This document shows, in pieces, positions 32,641 to 43,444 of a stretch of DNA of 64,000 nt. A program made the translations under genes and the position numbers. The DNA comes from Thermothelomyces thermophilus ATCC 42464 (lineage: Eukaryota > Ascomycota > Sordariomycetes > Sordariales > Chaetomiaceae): assembly GCF_000226095.1 (NCBI RefSeq), contig NC_016474.1:372001-436000 (forward strand), written 5' to 3'. Under the pieces are notes generated by a model. It was not told the origin of the DNA and ran no database searches. It was given only the letters and a program-made list of their open reading frames with translations. Every line of letters begins with the position of its first letter. Position 1 is the first letter of the stretch.

Positions 32641-35600
32641 ATCTCACAAAAACCATAACTAGAAAAAGCCAGGTCGAGCTTTTGGCATCGAGGGCTCCTT
32701 TTTCCGTACTGAAGTCCAGAGTATGTTTGAGGCTGGCTGTGCAAACCTTTCAACATGGCCCACAGGGTCTGAACATCTCTTGTCGGGGCAGCCCTAACGA
32801 CAGTTGGATGTACAGTACATACCTTAGGCATGTATGTACACAGTGTAATGGACATGACTCAAGGCCACCTAAGGTATGTACCTTTAGAATGGCATTCTAT
32901 AAATGTGGGTACTCGAAGACCTTCCACAGTTGGCAGCTAGCCTTATTGTTTTAGGTAACTTGTAAGCATGTGATGCGGTGGGCCAGCGATCTGATGGCGC
33001 TGACTGCGAAGCTTTTCAATCCTTCCAACTACTTATTACTCATTCTATAGTGATACTGGAACCTTTAATTAATTCCTTGACGGGCCTCGGCAGTGGCGAA
33101 AGGCACCGTTCAGGAAATTGTTAGGCTGCTGCTGAACAGCGCTGAAGTTCGGGGCCTTTCAGACCTAAAAGGGGCCGATGGAGCTTGATCTGCATAGGTG
33201 TCGCGCGCCAATCTGCTTTTCAAGAGATGATCCATTAATCCATCCATCACACCTTCCATAAGGGGCCAACGAGGTGGGCGAGGTGGCAATTCCCCACAGT
33301 TGCGCACACGGTGCTCGACAAGTCAAACCAGCAAATAATCAGGTGACCGTGACAACCAAACAGGTTGGAATCGCTCTTTGGCCCTTGATCTCTTGGCCCT
33401 CTTTCCAGGCTGCTGGGTCAGGAACACAACAGTAATATGCAGGTACGAAACCAGCAACAGGCACGTTGCACAACGTGGGCAGAATAGAGCCCTCCGATAT
33501 TTGATAACCGCAGATCATTACGGCATGGAGATGGGTTTGTGATAGGAATGATGGGATATTGGGTTGCCCGCATTTTCGTTCGCTCGTCGGTTCAGCGGAA
33601 CCCAGGTCCAGCTCTGTCCAGCTCAGTCGGTATTCCCAAATCGTCAACGGAAGCCACTTCTGCTTCCATTGGTGGGGGGACTTCTTCAATATTCTCTGCC
33701 ACTTTTTTGGACATGGCCCTTACTGGCAGGGTTAGGTTCTGGCTAAGTGATGTGGTCATTCAAGGGTCTCTTGAAGCTAGGGAGAAGAAGCAGAGAAAGG
33801 TGTCTCCTTGTAATATGTATTGGCTCTTGGGTCCGAGTTAGGAATGGAGGCCAAGAGGACCAAAAATTGTTGTTCCGAAGACGCACCTCTCATTTCGCAT
33901 TGGCTTGGAATCTCTCGCTCTACTCCGTACTCGGTACAGCGAACACCACACTACAAGGACATGTTCAGGACAAGGATCTCATAACGTTCCCAGCTGCTCT
34001 GATAAGCGAGTCTTGCCACGCCAGCATGGGATTGGATCGGAGGGGGGAGAATTTGGCGAGTTTAGCTTGCCTTGCATCCTGCACAGTGTTGCGTTAGCGA
34101 GTCAGTAAGGCATGTTCTGTACGGAGTAGATGCATGCAAATACTCCGACAAGCTACCCTGGGCGTATGTACCATACCGTACGAAGTATGTATGTATGTAC
34201 ATCCGTACATACCTTTATACTGATTATCCACAGTACGGATTACTGTGTCGTAGACGTAGGATGGTTACATTGAAGTCGACACTCACTGACCAGGGCCAGG
34301 GCTAGGGCTGGGTCAGGGTTTACCTGTAGTGTATTGATAAATTCTCAACCCTCCAAACCACAGGGGGCTGCCTTTCCCTGACCCCTGTGAGCTCGGGTAT
34401 CGAGTGATCGTCAAAAATGCCGCACCTCCAGCCGCCCCAGGGACTTCCATGGAACCTTTCGAGAGCGTGTGGATTCCTGCCTGCCCATGTCCCCCACGCA
34501 CCAGATATCGGACCAGGCTCCTGGCTAAGGTTTAAAGTACTACGTATACGAGCATTTCGCACCTGATTCATATGCTAATAACCTGGCAACTCTTAGACCA
34601 TATATGACGTACCTCGTAACGTGGATGTACTTTATGATCGCGCATACATGAGCGACGTCCTTTATTAGAGGGGATGCGTTGGACTGATACACTAATGGTC
34701 ATCAGTGGTCCAATGTCGGACTTTTCGATAAGCATCTCGGAATTTCCGGGGTCGGAAGCCGACGGGAAGGAACACCAAACATCGCACGGATGGCGGAGCT
34801 TGCCTGGAATCGCCAGATTTGCCTTCTTTCTAGAAGGCCGAGCAAAACTCAATGCGGTAAAGCTAGCGCGTACCTACAGACGTTAGTACGCTATATCGGT
34901 GCTCAACGCTAGCGGCCCGGCGGGAAATCTAGCAATAGGCGGGCCGGTTGTATGTATGTATGTACTGTAATTAGTGCGCACTCCGCCAAAAGGGGAGGCG
35001 GGTGGTCGGCGGCCGTCGCGGTGAGCAGTAGTGTATACGCCAGCGGGACGGGAGCTGAACCCTAGCAACCTTGCCTAAAGTTAACCGTGTCGCGACTTCC
35101 AGGTTCTCTTGGATTTTGTGCGCGGGTGACTTGGCATTGACGCAAACCAGAAATTGCTTGTTTGAAGGCTGAATTAATTAGATCGCACCTGCCTGGCAAG
35201 TCATTCAACCAATACAATTAGGAATTGCAGTCGGCGGGTGAGGTGTTTGTGGCGATTTCCCGTAGCTCATTCCTCTGCGCTACCTTCAGTACTGCGTGGG
35301 ACATATGCAACTCGAATTTAAAGTGGGCAGAGAGCAATGGCCGCCTCACCTTGTGTTTCTGGTTTCGATGGGGTTGGAAAAACACTATCAGAACGAGTTG
35401 GTTGCTTTGCGAATGTTATTCGTTGCGGTGCACCCCAGGGATTGGCGGCTAGTGGAGAAGCCATCCACCAAACAGCGATGTAAAGTAGCAACGTATTGTC
35501 GCATCTGCAAGGGGCTTCTCCCTGGACGAGCTCTTCCAGTTGGTGACATTGGACCGATCAGACCGGCTCAGTAACGGAGCTGCCCGGGCCTCCGTGGCTT

Positions 35601-35803
35601 GGCTGGCGCCGGCCACAGAGCGGCATCCCTCTCAAACAGACGCACGCACACCAAATCCTCGGCAAACACAAGCAGGGCCTTAACAAGAACCAAAGAAAAC
35701 CTGCCAGGGCGTGCTACGGCCAGCAACAGGGCAGGCTTCATTGCGCCCAAGCGTTGACGACACCCCGCCCGGTCCGGCGGCCAATACGGAAGAAGCAAAG
35801 AAC

Positions 35804-37399
35804 ATGGCATCCCCCGACCAGAAGCCCATCATCATCATCGGCGCCGGCATCAGCGGCCTGCTCTTGGCTCAGTACCTACGCAAATCCGGCACCCGGGTTC
35901 CTTTTCGCATCTTCGAACGGGATGCCGATCTGACGACGCGCGGGATCGGCTGGGGGCTGACCTTGCACTGGTCACTTCCGGCTCTGCGGTCTCTGCTGCC
36001 GGAAGACATTGTTCGCCGGTTGCCCGAAGCCTACGTGGACCGCGCCGCCGTCGCCGAGGGCCGTCCCTCCACCTTCCCTTTCTTCAACCTTAGCACCGGC
36101 GAGCTCAAGGCCAAGACACCTACCGCCGACGAGTCGCAGCGCATTCGGGTAACTCGCGACCGGTTGCGCCGTTTGTTGTCCACGGGACTTGATATCCAGG
36201 CATGTAACCCCGTTCCCCCTTCCTCCTAACGGCACCTACTATCTATCCTGTACGAATTACTGACTGGGTCGTTTGGGGGGCTCTGCACAGTGGAACAAGG
36301 CAGCCAACGGCGTCAGGACGACCGAAGACGGCACTGTCACGGTCACGTTTGACGATGGCACATCGTGCGAGGGCAGCCTCGTTGTGGCCTGTGACGGCGG
36401 CAGCTCCCGCATCCGTGGGCTTTTGTTCCCAGAACACCCAAAGTACCGCATCCCCGTGAGACTTCTCGGCGTCAAGATCGACTGCACTCCGGAGGAGATA
36501 GAGCCGCTGCGGAAGCTGGACCCTTATTTTCTCCAGGGAGCTGCATCCGAAAACGACTCTTTTGTGTACTGCAGCGGTAAGTCCTGAATCCCCCCCCCCC
36601 CCCCCGGGCATGACCGTGTGGTATGTACCATCTCAAGCTGAGACTGAAGAGTTGCACAGTTCTTGACGCGCCCGGAAACGCGCCAGAAGGCAATGGCGGC
36701 AAGTACACGTACCAAATGGTCTTCTCTTGGCCGGTCCGCGACGGCTTCTTCAATCAGCCGGCGCCCATCGAGTTTCCCGAGACCAACGAGGGCCGCGTCG
36801 AGCTGATCAAGAAGTTCGCCAAGACCTGGGCCGACCCGTTCCGGTCCCTGGCGCTCAGCATTCCGAGCGACACCGAGGTTAAGTCGCTCGAGCTCTACGA
36901 CTGGCCCCCGCCCAAAGGCTTGCGCACCACCGGCAACGTGGCGCTTGTAGGGGATGCGCTGCATCCGATGGTGATGTGTAAGTTCTCGAATTTGCCCGCC
37001 TCCCTTATTTACGCAGAATCTCTTCTAACCTCAGCTGTGCACGGGAAAAAAATAGACCGGGGCGAGGGCGCCAACCACGCCATCGTCGACGTTCACGACC
37101 TGGTGGAGCTTGTCATGCCGCATTTCGTCGCTGATGAACGAGATGAGCATTCCACACCGGCACAACGGGCAGTGGACCTTCGGGCCGCCTTGGACCGCTA
37201 CGAAGACAGGGTGGTAAGCAGAACGCGCCCGGCTGTCTTGGCGTCGCGACAGGCTTGCATCGACGCCCACCAATGGAGCAGGATCAATGAGAAGAGCCCG
37301 CTGCTGAGCCGACGCGCAATGAACTTGGTATTTGACGACGCTGACCTGGATCTGGGCGTCCACAAGATCAGCACCCCTGGCAGCGTTCCTGTAGAGTAG
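35804..37399 (+). CDS. FAD-dependent monooxygenase (aromatic hydroxylase-like)
   Basis: Four exons (35804-36199, 36291-36576, 36660-36977, 37056-37399) give 447 residues. Group A flavoprotein monooxygenases hydroxylate small, often aromatic, substrates using NAD(P)H and O2. The three FAD/NADPH fingerprints are present: GAGISGLLLAQYL at residues 17-29, VVACDGGSSRIRG (DG motif), and GNVALVGDALHPMVMYRGEGANHAI (GD motif). The tyrosine in MVMYRGEGANHAI is split by the third intron. The first intron has a GC donor (CAG|GCATGT) with a normal CAG acceptor; it is the choice that keeps LDIQ-WNK in frame. No membrane anchor is seen. Its neighbours are membrane transport proteins, so a small-molecule catabolic or tailoring role is plausible but unproven. 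Confidence 0.9.
36590..36605. repeat. C16 run in monooxygenase intron 2
   Basis: An uninterrupted C run about 13 bases after the donor of the 83-base intron (36577-36659). Confidence 0.9.
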
Positions 37400-37983
37400 G
37401 GTAGCCAGGGAAGGATTCCTTTGTTCCAGCCGATTGGTACGGAGTATCATGGCTTGCTTTTGGTTGAGCGCAGAGAAAGGAGCAACGATCGGCATTGTGC
37501 GGAGTATCGGAACGCTGTGGAGTCGGTCTGAGAACAGGGTTGGGTATTTTAACCAGGCCACCTTGCTTGAAATGGAATCGGGGGAAATCCAACGACGATC
37601 ATGTCCACCCTAGTCCAGAGCTTGTTTTCACGATGAGGGGTTCTTGGTCCTAAACAAGCAGCTGTCTGATTCATTACACAGTACCTGGCCCTGTATCGTA
37701 CGAGTCATCAAAGCGCATCGCACGTGAAAACAAGGTACATGGGTTTTTCTCTCCTTGGGGTGTCCAGTTCCTGAAAAACACACACACACACACAAAAACC
37801 TACCCTCCATATACCCGTAGCCCAGCTGGTTCCCGACGCCGTTACCCCTCTGCCGCGCGGGGCAAAAAGAAAAGATATCTAGTTTAGATTCTTTTTCGCA
37901 AACCGGGAAATGCAAGATGAAAAGAGGGAAACAACAATAAAAAAAGGGGGCGGAGCTAGCGCATGCATGCCAACAAGCATGTC
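37400..37983. other. Convergent intergenic region
   Basis: 3' flanks of the monooxygenase and the rhodopsin-domain gene. TACGGAGTA occurs at 37438, with a near match at about 37498 and a short CA tract near 37780. No gene was seen. Confidence 0.55.
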
Positions 37984-39361
37984 TCATTCGACACGCACGC
38001 TATACGTAACCGACTTCATGATGGTGTTCTCGGGGGCGCCTTCGGTGCTCGCCTCGAGAATGTTTTCTTCACTGCCGGCGTTCTGCCCTTGGGCGGTGGC
38101 GAAGGTGCCCTTTCGCTGGCTCGACACGCTGCTGAGCTTGTAGACGTCGCTGACCTTGCCGATACGGTGCGCCCCGCTGCCGTAGTTGTTTCCGCTTCCC
38201 GAGTACTTGGTCGTGTACTCCCGGGCTTTGCGCAAAAAGATCGGCGCGAGGAATGGCAGCGACGATACCATGTTCTGCAAAGCGCCAAGAATGTTAGTGT
38301 AGGCATCTGTGCTGGGGTGGCATTGCTGGACTCTGAAAGCGGGGGTTCTGAGACAGAAAGGTCTTCCCCCCCCCCCCCCCCCCCAAAAAAAAAAAAAAAA
38401 AATACTTACTCCGACATTGAACTCAACAACACCCCACACAACGAGCATTGTCGAGTTGCCATCACCACTTTGAATGCGGTTAATCTGTTGGTACCGGAAG
38501 ATGGAGCACAGAGTCGTGAAGAGACCCAGGAGGAAGATGATAATAAGGCCGATCTTCTTGGCGGTGTGGACCTTGAGCTTGAGCAGCACGGGAATCGGGA
38601 TGATGGCGACCACGACGTCGGACACAATGGTCACGATGGCATAAGCGGTAAACGAGGGGCCAGGTGCCAGGCATTTGCCTTCCACAAACGGGTCCCAGGA
38701 CTTGTGTACCTACACACGAAGAAGTTCCCAAAAAAAAATGTGTAAGCAGGCAGCTGATGGAGACCGCGGTGTCACAGCCGGAGCGTGGTGTCTCAGGCTC
38801 TCCGACTTACCGGACGGCACGCAAAGATGAGGGTTAGCGAACAACCGAAGTGTCCGGCCAAGATGGCGGCCATGGTGATCCAGACGACCCTGCGGTAAAT
38901 GACATGGTTTGTCCCCTTGAAGAGCCGCAGGTAGCTGATCAGCAGCGCAACCTTGAAGAAGCTGATGCCCATCTGGTAGATGGGTCGGCCGGCGTAGTTG
39001 GTGCGGGTGTACGGAATGAGGCTCTCCTTAGGGCGCAAGGCGAGCGGAAGACCGAGGCCGTACTTGGTTTCTGCGCAACGAGAGCAGCAAACATGTCAGT
39101 CACGGACAGGAGGGCGAGGTCTCGGCGGCGCTGGAAATCCCACGTACGGACGATGCACAGAATCGCATATGCTAATGCGAACACCATCGACAGCATCGCC
39201 ATGTAGTCGTCGGCCGCCAACCCATGATTCTTGAACCTAATCCAAACCCGGGCACACACAGTGGCTATGGAAAAGACCGAAAGGACGACGCATATCGCGA
39301 TGATTTTTGGCCATTCAGATTTGGCGTTGATCTCCGGCGTTGCGTTCTCGACCCAGCCCAT
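37984..39361 (-). CDS. Fungal rhodopsin-domain seven-helix membrane protein (Pth11-related class)
   Basis: Four exons on the minus strand (39361-39148, 39070-38811, 38709-38410, 38274-37984) give 354 residues. Features of the fungal rhodopsin-domain family are an N-terminal helix after a short polar tail, VWIRFKNHGLAADDYMAMLS (an ADD-Y/W motif after helix two), TKYGLGLP, QMGISFFKVALLISYLRL, HFGCSLTLIFACRPVHKSWDP with the conserved Cys and Trp, and a later SDVVVAIIPIPVLLKLKV helix. The cytosolic tail is polar and ends TYSVRVE. No CFEM domain is present, unlike canonical Pth11. Such proteins are thought to be sensors, but ligands are mostly unknown. The third intron contains a C19A18 block (38366-38402). 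Confidence 0.88.
38366..38402. repeat. C19A18 homopolymer junction in an intron
   Basis: On the plus strand nineteen C are followed by eighteen A, just downstream of the 38409 donor of the minus-strand rhodopsin-domain gene. Read in gene orientation it is T18G19. It has the same arrangement as 5671-5704. Confidence 0.9.
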
Positions 39362-41522
39362 GTTGAAAGACTGATGGTAAATAAACCGGGTATCGTGCGC
39401 TGCCGCCGGTGTGCACCGGTACGGCGGATTTTGGTCGGCGTCGTTGGTGCGGATTTGTATGTATGTATGTAAAGGACTCGGACTTGAAAGACTGTTTGGG
39501 GCGAGGAAGGGGGGGACAAGCCCGTTGAAGAAGGAAAGTCGGGGAACCGATCGGCAAGTACACTTCCGTGCTTCAAAGAGTGGTGGGAAACGGTGCGAAT
39601 GGGACTCGGCGGGAGATCAACGATGCACGCCAACCTGGGGGCACAGCTTCAACATCATTCGGTCTGGACTCGGGGCTGTTCGGGTATCTGTGTCTCTTTT
39701 CATTGTTGTTAAGCGGACGGGGACTCCCATTCACACACCCAGAGACCAGCGATTTGAGGGTCAATGAGTGATCTAACCGGCAAGGGGGGAGGGTGTGGGT
39801 TTGAACGAAGCTCCAGGCGAGGTGTGTGATGAGACATCAGGGCGGCATGCGACACCCTGGCAGGCATGAGCACGCGGGAAAAAAAAAATGGATGCCTGCT
39901 CAGCATCGATCCATCGAAGCCGTTCCCTGCTTTCGCTGCATCGATTGTCTTGCGTGCCGAGCCAAGGGAAACCAATAGCAGAACGTCAATGTCGACTGGG
40001 GCCACCTCCCTCTTGCAAATCGCTGCGCCCGAGTCCACAAGTGGCCTTTTGTTGAAAAAGGCCGCGAAGTGTCTTCAGTGACGCCTTTGGCCGCCCCATC
40101 TAACCACTACATATCCCGCCCTTTGACTTGCCCGTATTGGCGCCTTACTGTAAGCAGTACTGCGTTCTACGCACTTACTTCGTAATTACTGTGCGTTCCG
40201 TGAGAGGAAGAGCCAGAAACGGCCGAGGGGCGGGAACTGATGACCCGCTGGCGGCTCATGCTCGAGAACGAAAATCTCGGTAGCCTGGATTGGTAGGTAT
40301 GTATGTACTGTACAAGAGTGGTTCGCGGCCATTATCGGGACCTGCTTTGCAATAATATCTGGGGCTGCGCGCGCCATCTGGGCGCGCAGAACTTGCAGGC
40401 GGGGACATGGGAGAAAACGGGACTGACAAGCCAGTCCCGCGTACTTCCTGCGGGTGGTGGGGGGGGGGAACACGATCGAGGCCGGGCCAGGAAGGTGCTC
40501 ACAGAACAAGGTCAATGAAGGGAAGGTGGGGTTGCATCCATGCCGTTGTTACCCATTTGGGATACTACTTGGCATACCAACGATGCTACGCAATAGTGTA
40601 AGTTAGTTAAAGGGTACTGTGTGGATGGCTGGACTTATTAAGCTACCGAGGTGTGTACAGTACATACATACATACAGTACGGATTATATACGGATTATGT
40701 ACACTAATTACGCTCCATACAGCTGCGCACACCCTGGTCGGCCAACCCTGTCCCCTTAAGGACCGCCGTCGGGTGGCCCGCGACCCGCAACATCCCGGCG
40801 GACATCTCCCCTTGGGCCAAACTCATCTGCTTCTGATCGTGCTCCAGACCCCTGGCAATGCCGGGGCTCGATCTATAGTACTGTGGTATGTTCAAAGTTC
40901 TTTGGTTGCAGTCGTTTCCAAATCAGTCGCGTCTGATCGAATCGGCCGCGTTGCAGGCAAGGGTACGGAGTACAGGCTTGCCAAAACCGTCTCTTTGGGA
41001 AGTGCCCCGACAAAACTAGCGCCTGATGTCCCTGAACCCTGGCCAAAATCTATCATGGCGAGAACCAACAACATACTATAGTATGCAATGCCGCCTCGGC
41101 AACCTCGTCTCGCTTCCCGTCCGCCTCCCTTTCAAAAAAATCCTCCCCCTCGTTTCGCCCGTTTTCCGTGCTACGTCGGGCCACGTTTCATTGCTTTATG
41201 TATGTTGGCGGTTGAGATCTCTTCTTGCCAGTCTGATTTTCAATTTCTCCCGTTTCTCCCGCCGTGTTCCCCGGCGGTGTTGCCCCGTGGCACTGACCCA
41301 AACTCTGCCGATCTCCTCCCACTCAACTTGCACCGTCCTCCCCCGTCCTTTTCGCGAGATCACATTTTACCGTTGTTCCCGTTCCTGCTTTTTCCTCATC
41401 CCGCGCATTCTCATCTCCTCCCTCCGCCTTCAACCCTCGGCCGGCTCGTTCATAATTAATTGCTGGTGTCCTTCCGCGAGGTCATTGCGCTCTCCCGGAC
41501 CTCACCGTTCCAGCCGGTCAGC
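39362..41522. other. Divergent 2.2 kb promoter region
   Basis: It lies between the divergently transcribed rhodopsin-domain gene and the MFS carrier. It has GTACTGTAC words at 40305 and 40655, TACGGAGTA at 40964, and TATGTATGTA-type tracts near 39455, 40297 and 40660. From about 41090 to 41520 the plus strand is pyrimidine-rich, as in a fungal 5' leader. No gene was seen. Confidence 0.55.
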
Positions 41523-43444
41523 ATGTCGACAACTTCGGAGAAGAACAGCGCGAAGGAGCGCGTCGACGTCAACGAGACGACGCCGAATGGCGCTTCGGGC
41601 GGGCTGGATTCCGCCTGGAAGTACCTTGACGCTCATCGGGATCAGGATGCTCTCGACGCCAGCGCGTCGATTGATCTGAAGGCGTTGCGTCGCAAGATTG
41701 ATTGGCGGATCGTGCCCTTGATGTTCTTGTGTTATACGCTGCAGTTCCTTGATAAAGTTATCCTCAATGTAAGAGGCCGATCCCGAGTTCATCCCCCATC
41801 ACCCACCCCCTGAAGATTGCATGACCAGGCGGCTAATACTACATGCATCACCTGCGCGCAGTATGCTGCTGTGATGGGTCTGCATGCGGACCTGAAGCTG
41901 GAAGGGAATGACTTCTCGAACATTGCGACATTTCTCTTTGTTGGTCTTTTGTGCTTCGAGGTCCCCAACAGTAAGCCGCACTACCCCGTCGATCGCGTAG
42001 GAGGTGCATCTGTGGGTGTGTCACTCCCTCCCCGTCGCTGACCCTTGAACGCACGCCACAGCCTACTTTCTCCAGGTGGTCCCCGCCGCCAAATGGCTTG
42101 GCGCCAACGTCGTCCTCTGGGGCGTCGCCACGGCTTCCGGTGCTGCCGCCCACAACTACCAGACGCTTCTCGTGTCTCGGGTCTTCCTCGGGATTTTCGA
42201 GGCCACCATTGCCCCCTCGCTGATGCTCATTAGCAGCCAGTGGTACACCAAGTCGGAGCAGGCTCCTCGCTTCTGCTTTTGGTACACCGGCCTGGGCATT
42301 GGACAGATCGTTGGTGGCCTGGTCTCCTTTGGCTTCCAACACATGGGCCCGGGTGCCCAGCTGACGGGATGGCGGACCATGTTCGTTGTGCTTGGAGTAG
42401 TCACCGTGCTCGTTGGCTTGTCCGTGATCCTCTTCCTCCCGGACACGCCCATGAAGGCGCGCTGGCTCTCGGACAAGGAGAAGGTGGCTCTGCTCAAGCA
42501 CGTCAGTGTCAACCAGACGGGCGTGCAGAACCGCAAGTTTCGCGCCAAGGAGATTGTTGAGGCTCTGCTGGACCCGCAGATCTGGCTGTTGCTCCTCTCG
42601 GTCGTCCTGGTAAGTAATAGCTGGTCATGACGGTTTTTTTAGTCGATGCCGCTTGCCACTGCCGCATGCTGACGCGCCTTTCCAGCTGTCCGTCTCTAGC
42701 GGCGTCGTTACGAGCTATTCTGCTACCCTCATCAAGAATCTCGGGTATGATCCGAAGCGAGCCGCTCTGATGAACACTCCGTCCGGCGCTGTGAGCATCT
42801 TCTTCACCCTATTCGTCGGATTCGGCATCCGTCTGCAGTCCCACCGCTGGGCATTCATCATCGCCTGCGTTATCCCTGCGTACGTATTAAGCACAACTCA
42901 CCCGCGAACCGTTGCCTTGCGGGCTCCTTGAACTGACGGACTTGGGGGCTCCAGGATTCTCGGCGGCGGCTTGATGTCCTTCCTTCCCGTCTCCAACCGG
43001 TCTGGTTGCCTCGCTGGTATCTATCTCGTCAACGCCGTCGTTGCTCCTCTCGCTATCTTCTACAACGTGAGTCCATCTCGGCTCGTGATGGCATGCGGCT
43101 GTTAAAGTTAACCTGTTTGGTTGCAGTGGATCATGGCCAACGTCGGAGGCGCTACGAAGCGTGCCTTCGCTGCCGCCGTCATTAGCGGTTCCTTCTCGCT
43201 GGGCAACATTATCGGACCCCAGACCTTCCAGCAGAGGGATGCGCCCGAGTACCGGCCGGCCAAGATTGCTGTCATGGCTACCCAGGCTGCCTGCGCCTTC
43301 ACCACCTTTCTGCTTTTCTTGTATTATGTCTGGCAGAACAAGAGGCGCACGTCTGAAGGCGAGACGGAGGAAGCCTACTTGTCGCCGGAGCATTGGATCA
43401 ACATGACGGACAGGGAGAACAAGAAGTTCCGCTACGTGTATTAG
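41523..43444 (+). CDS. MFS transporter, anion:cation symporter (Dal5/Tna1-like) family
   Basis: Six exons (41523-41768, 41862-41970, 42062-42609, 42686-42879, 42955-43066, 43127-43444) give 508 residues. Family members import carboxylates, vitamins, allantoate or other organic anions with protons. The N-terminal cytosolic tail ends in KIDWRIVPLMFLCYTLQFLDKVILN, the typical first helix of this family. Later blocks are LLVSRVFLGIFEATIAPSLMLIS and YTKSEQAPRFCFWYTGLGIG, then a long central loop (LPDTPMKARWLSDKEKVALL) and WIMANVGGATKRAFAAA in the second half. Twelve helices are expected. All five introns regenerate family-consistent residues. The substrate is unknown. Confidence 0.93.

Larger units (their letters stand above)
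30541..35803. other. 5.3 kb gene-poor region with decayed fragments
   Basis: No intact gene is supported. Weak coding-like remnants lie on the minus strand at 30953-31330, 32092-32319 and 33339-33689, none recognisable. A hairpin-rich AT-rich patch lies at about 32430-32640. Repeated words GTACAGTAC (32810) and TACGGAGTA (33921, 34130) occur, with TATGTATGTA tracts near 34185 and 34950. The final 150 bases should contain the monooxygenase promoter. Confidence 0.5.
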
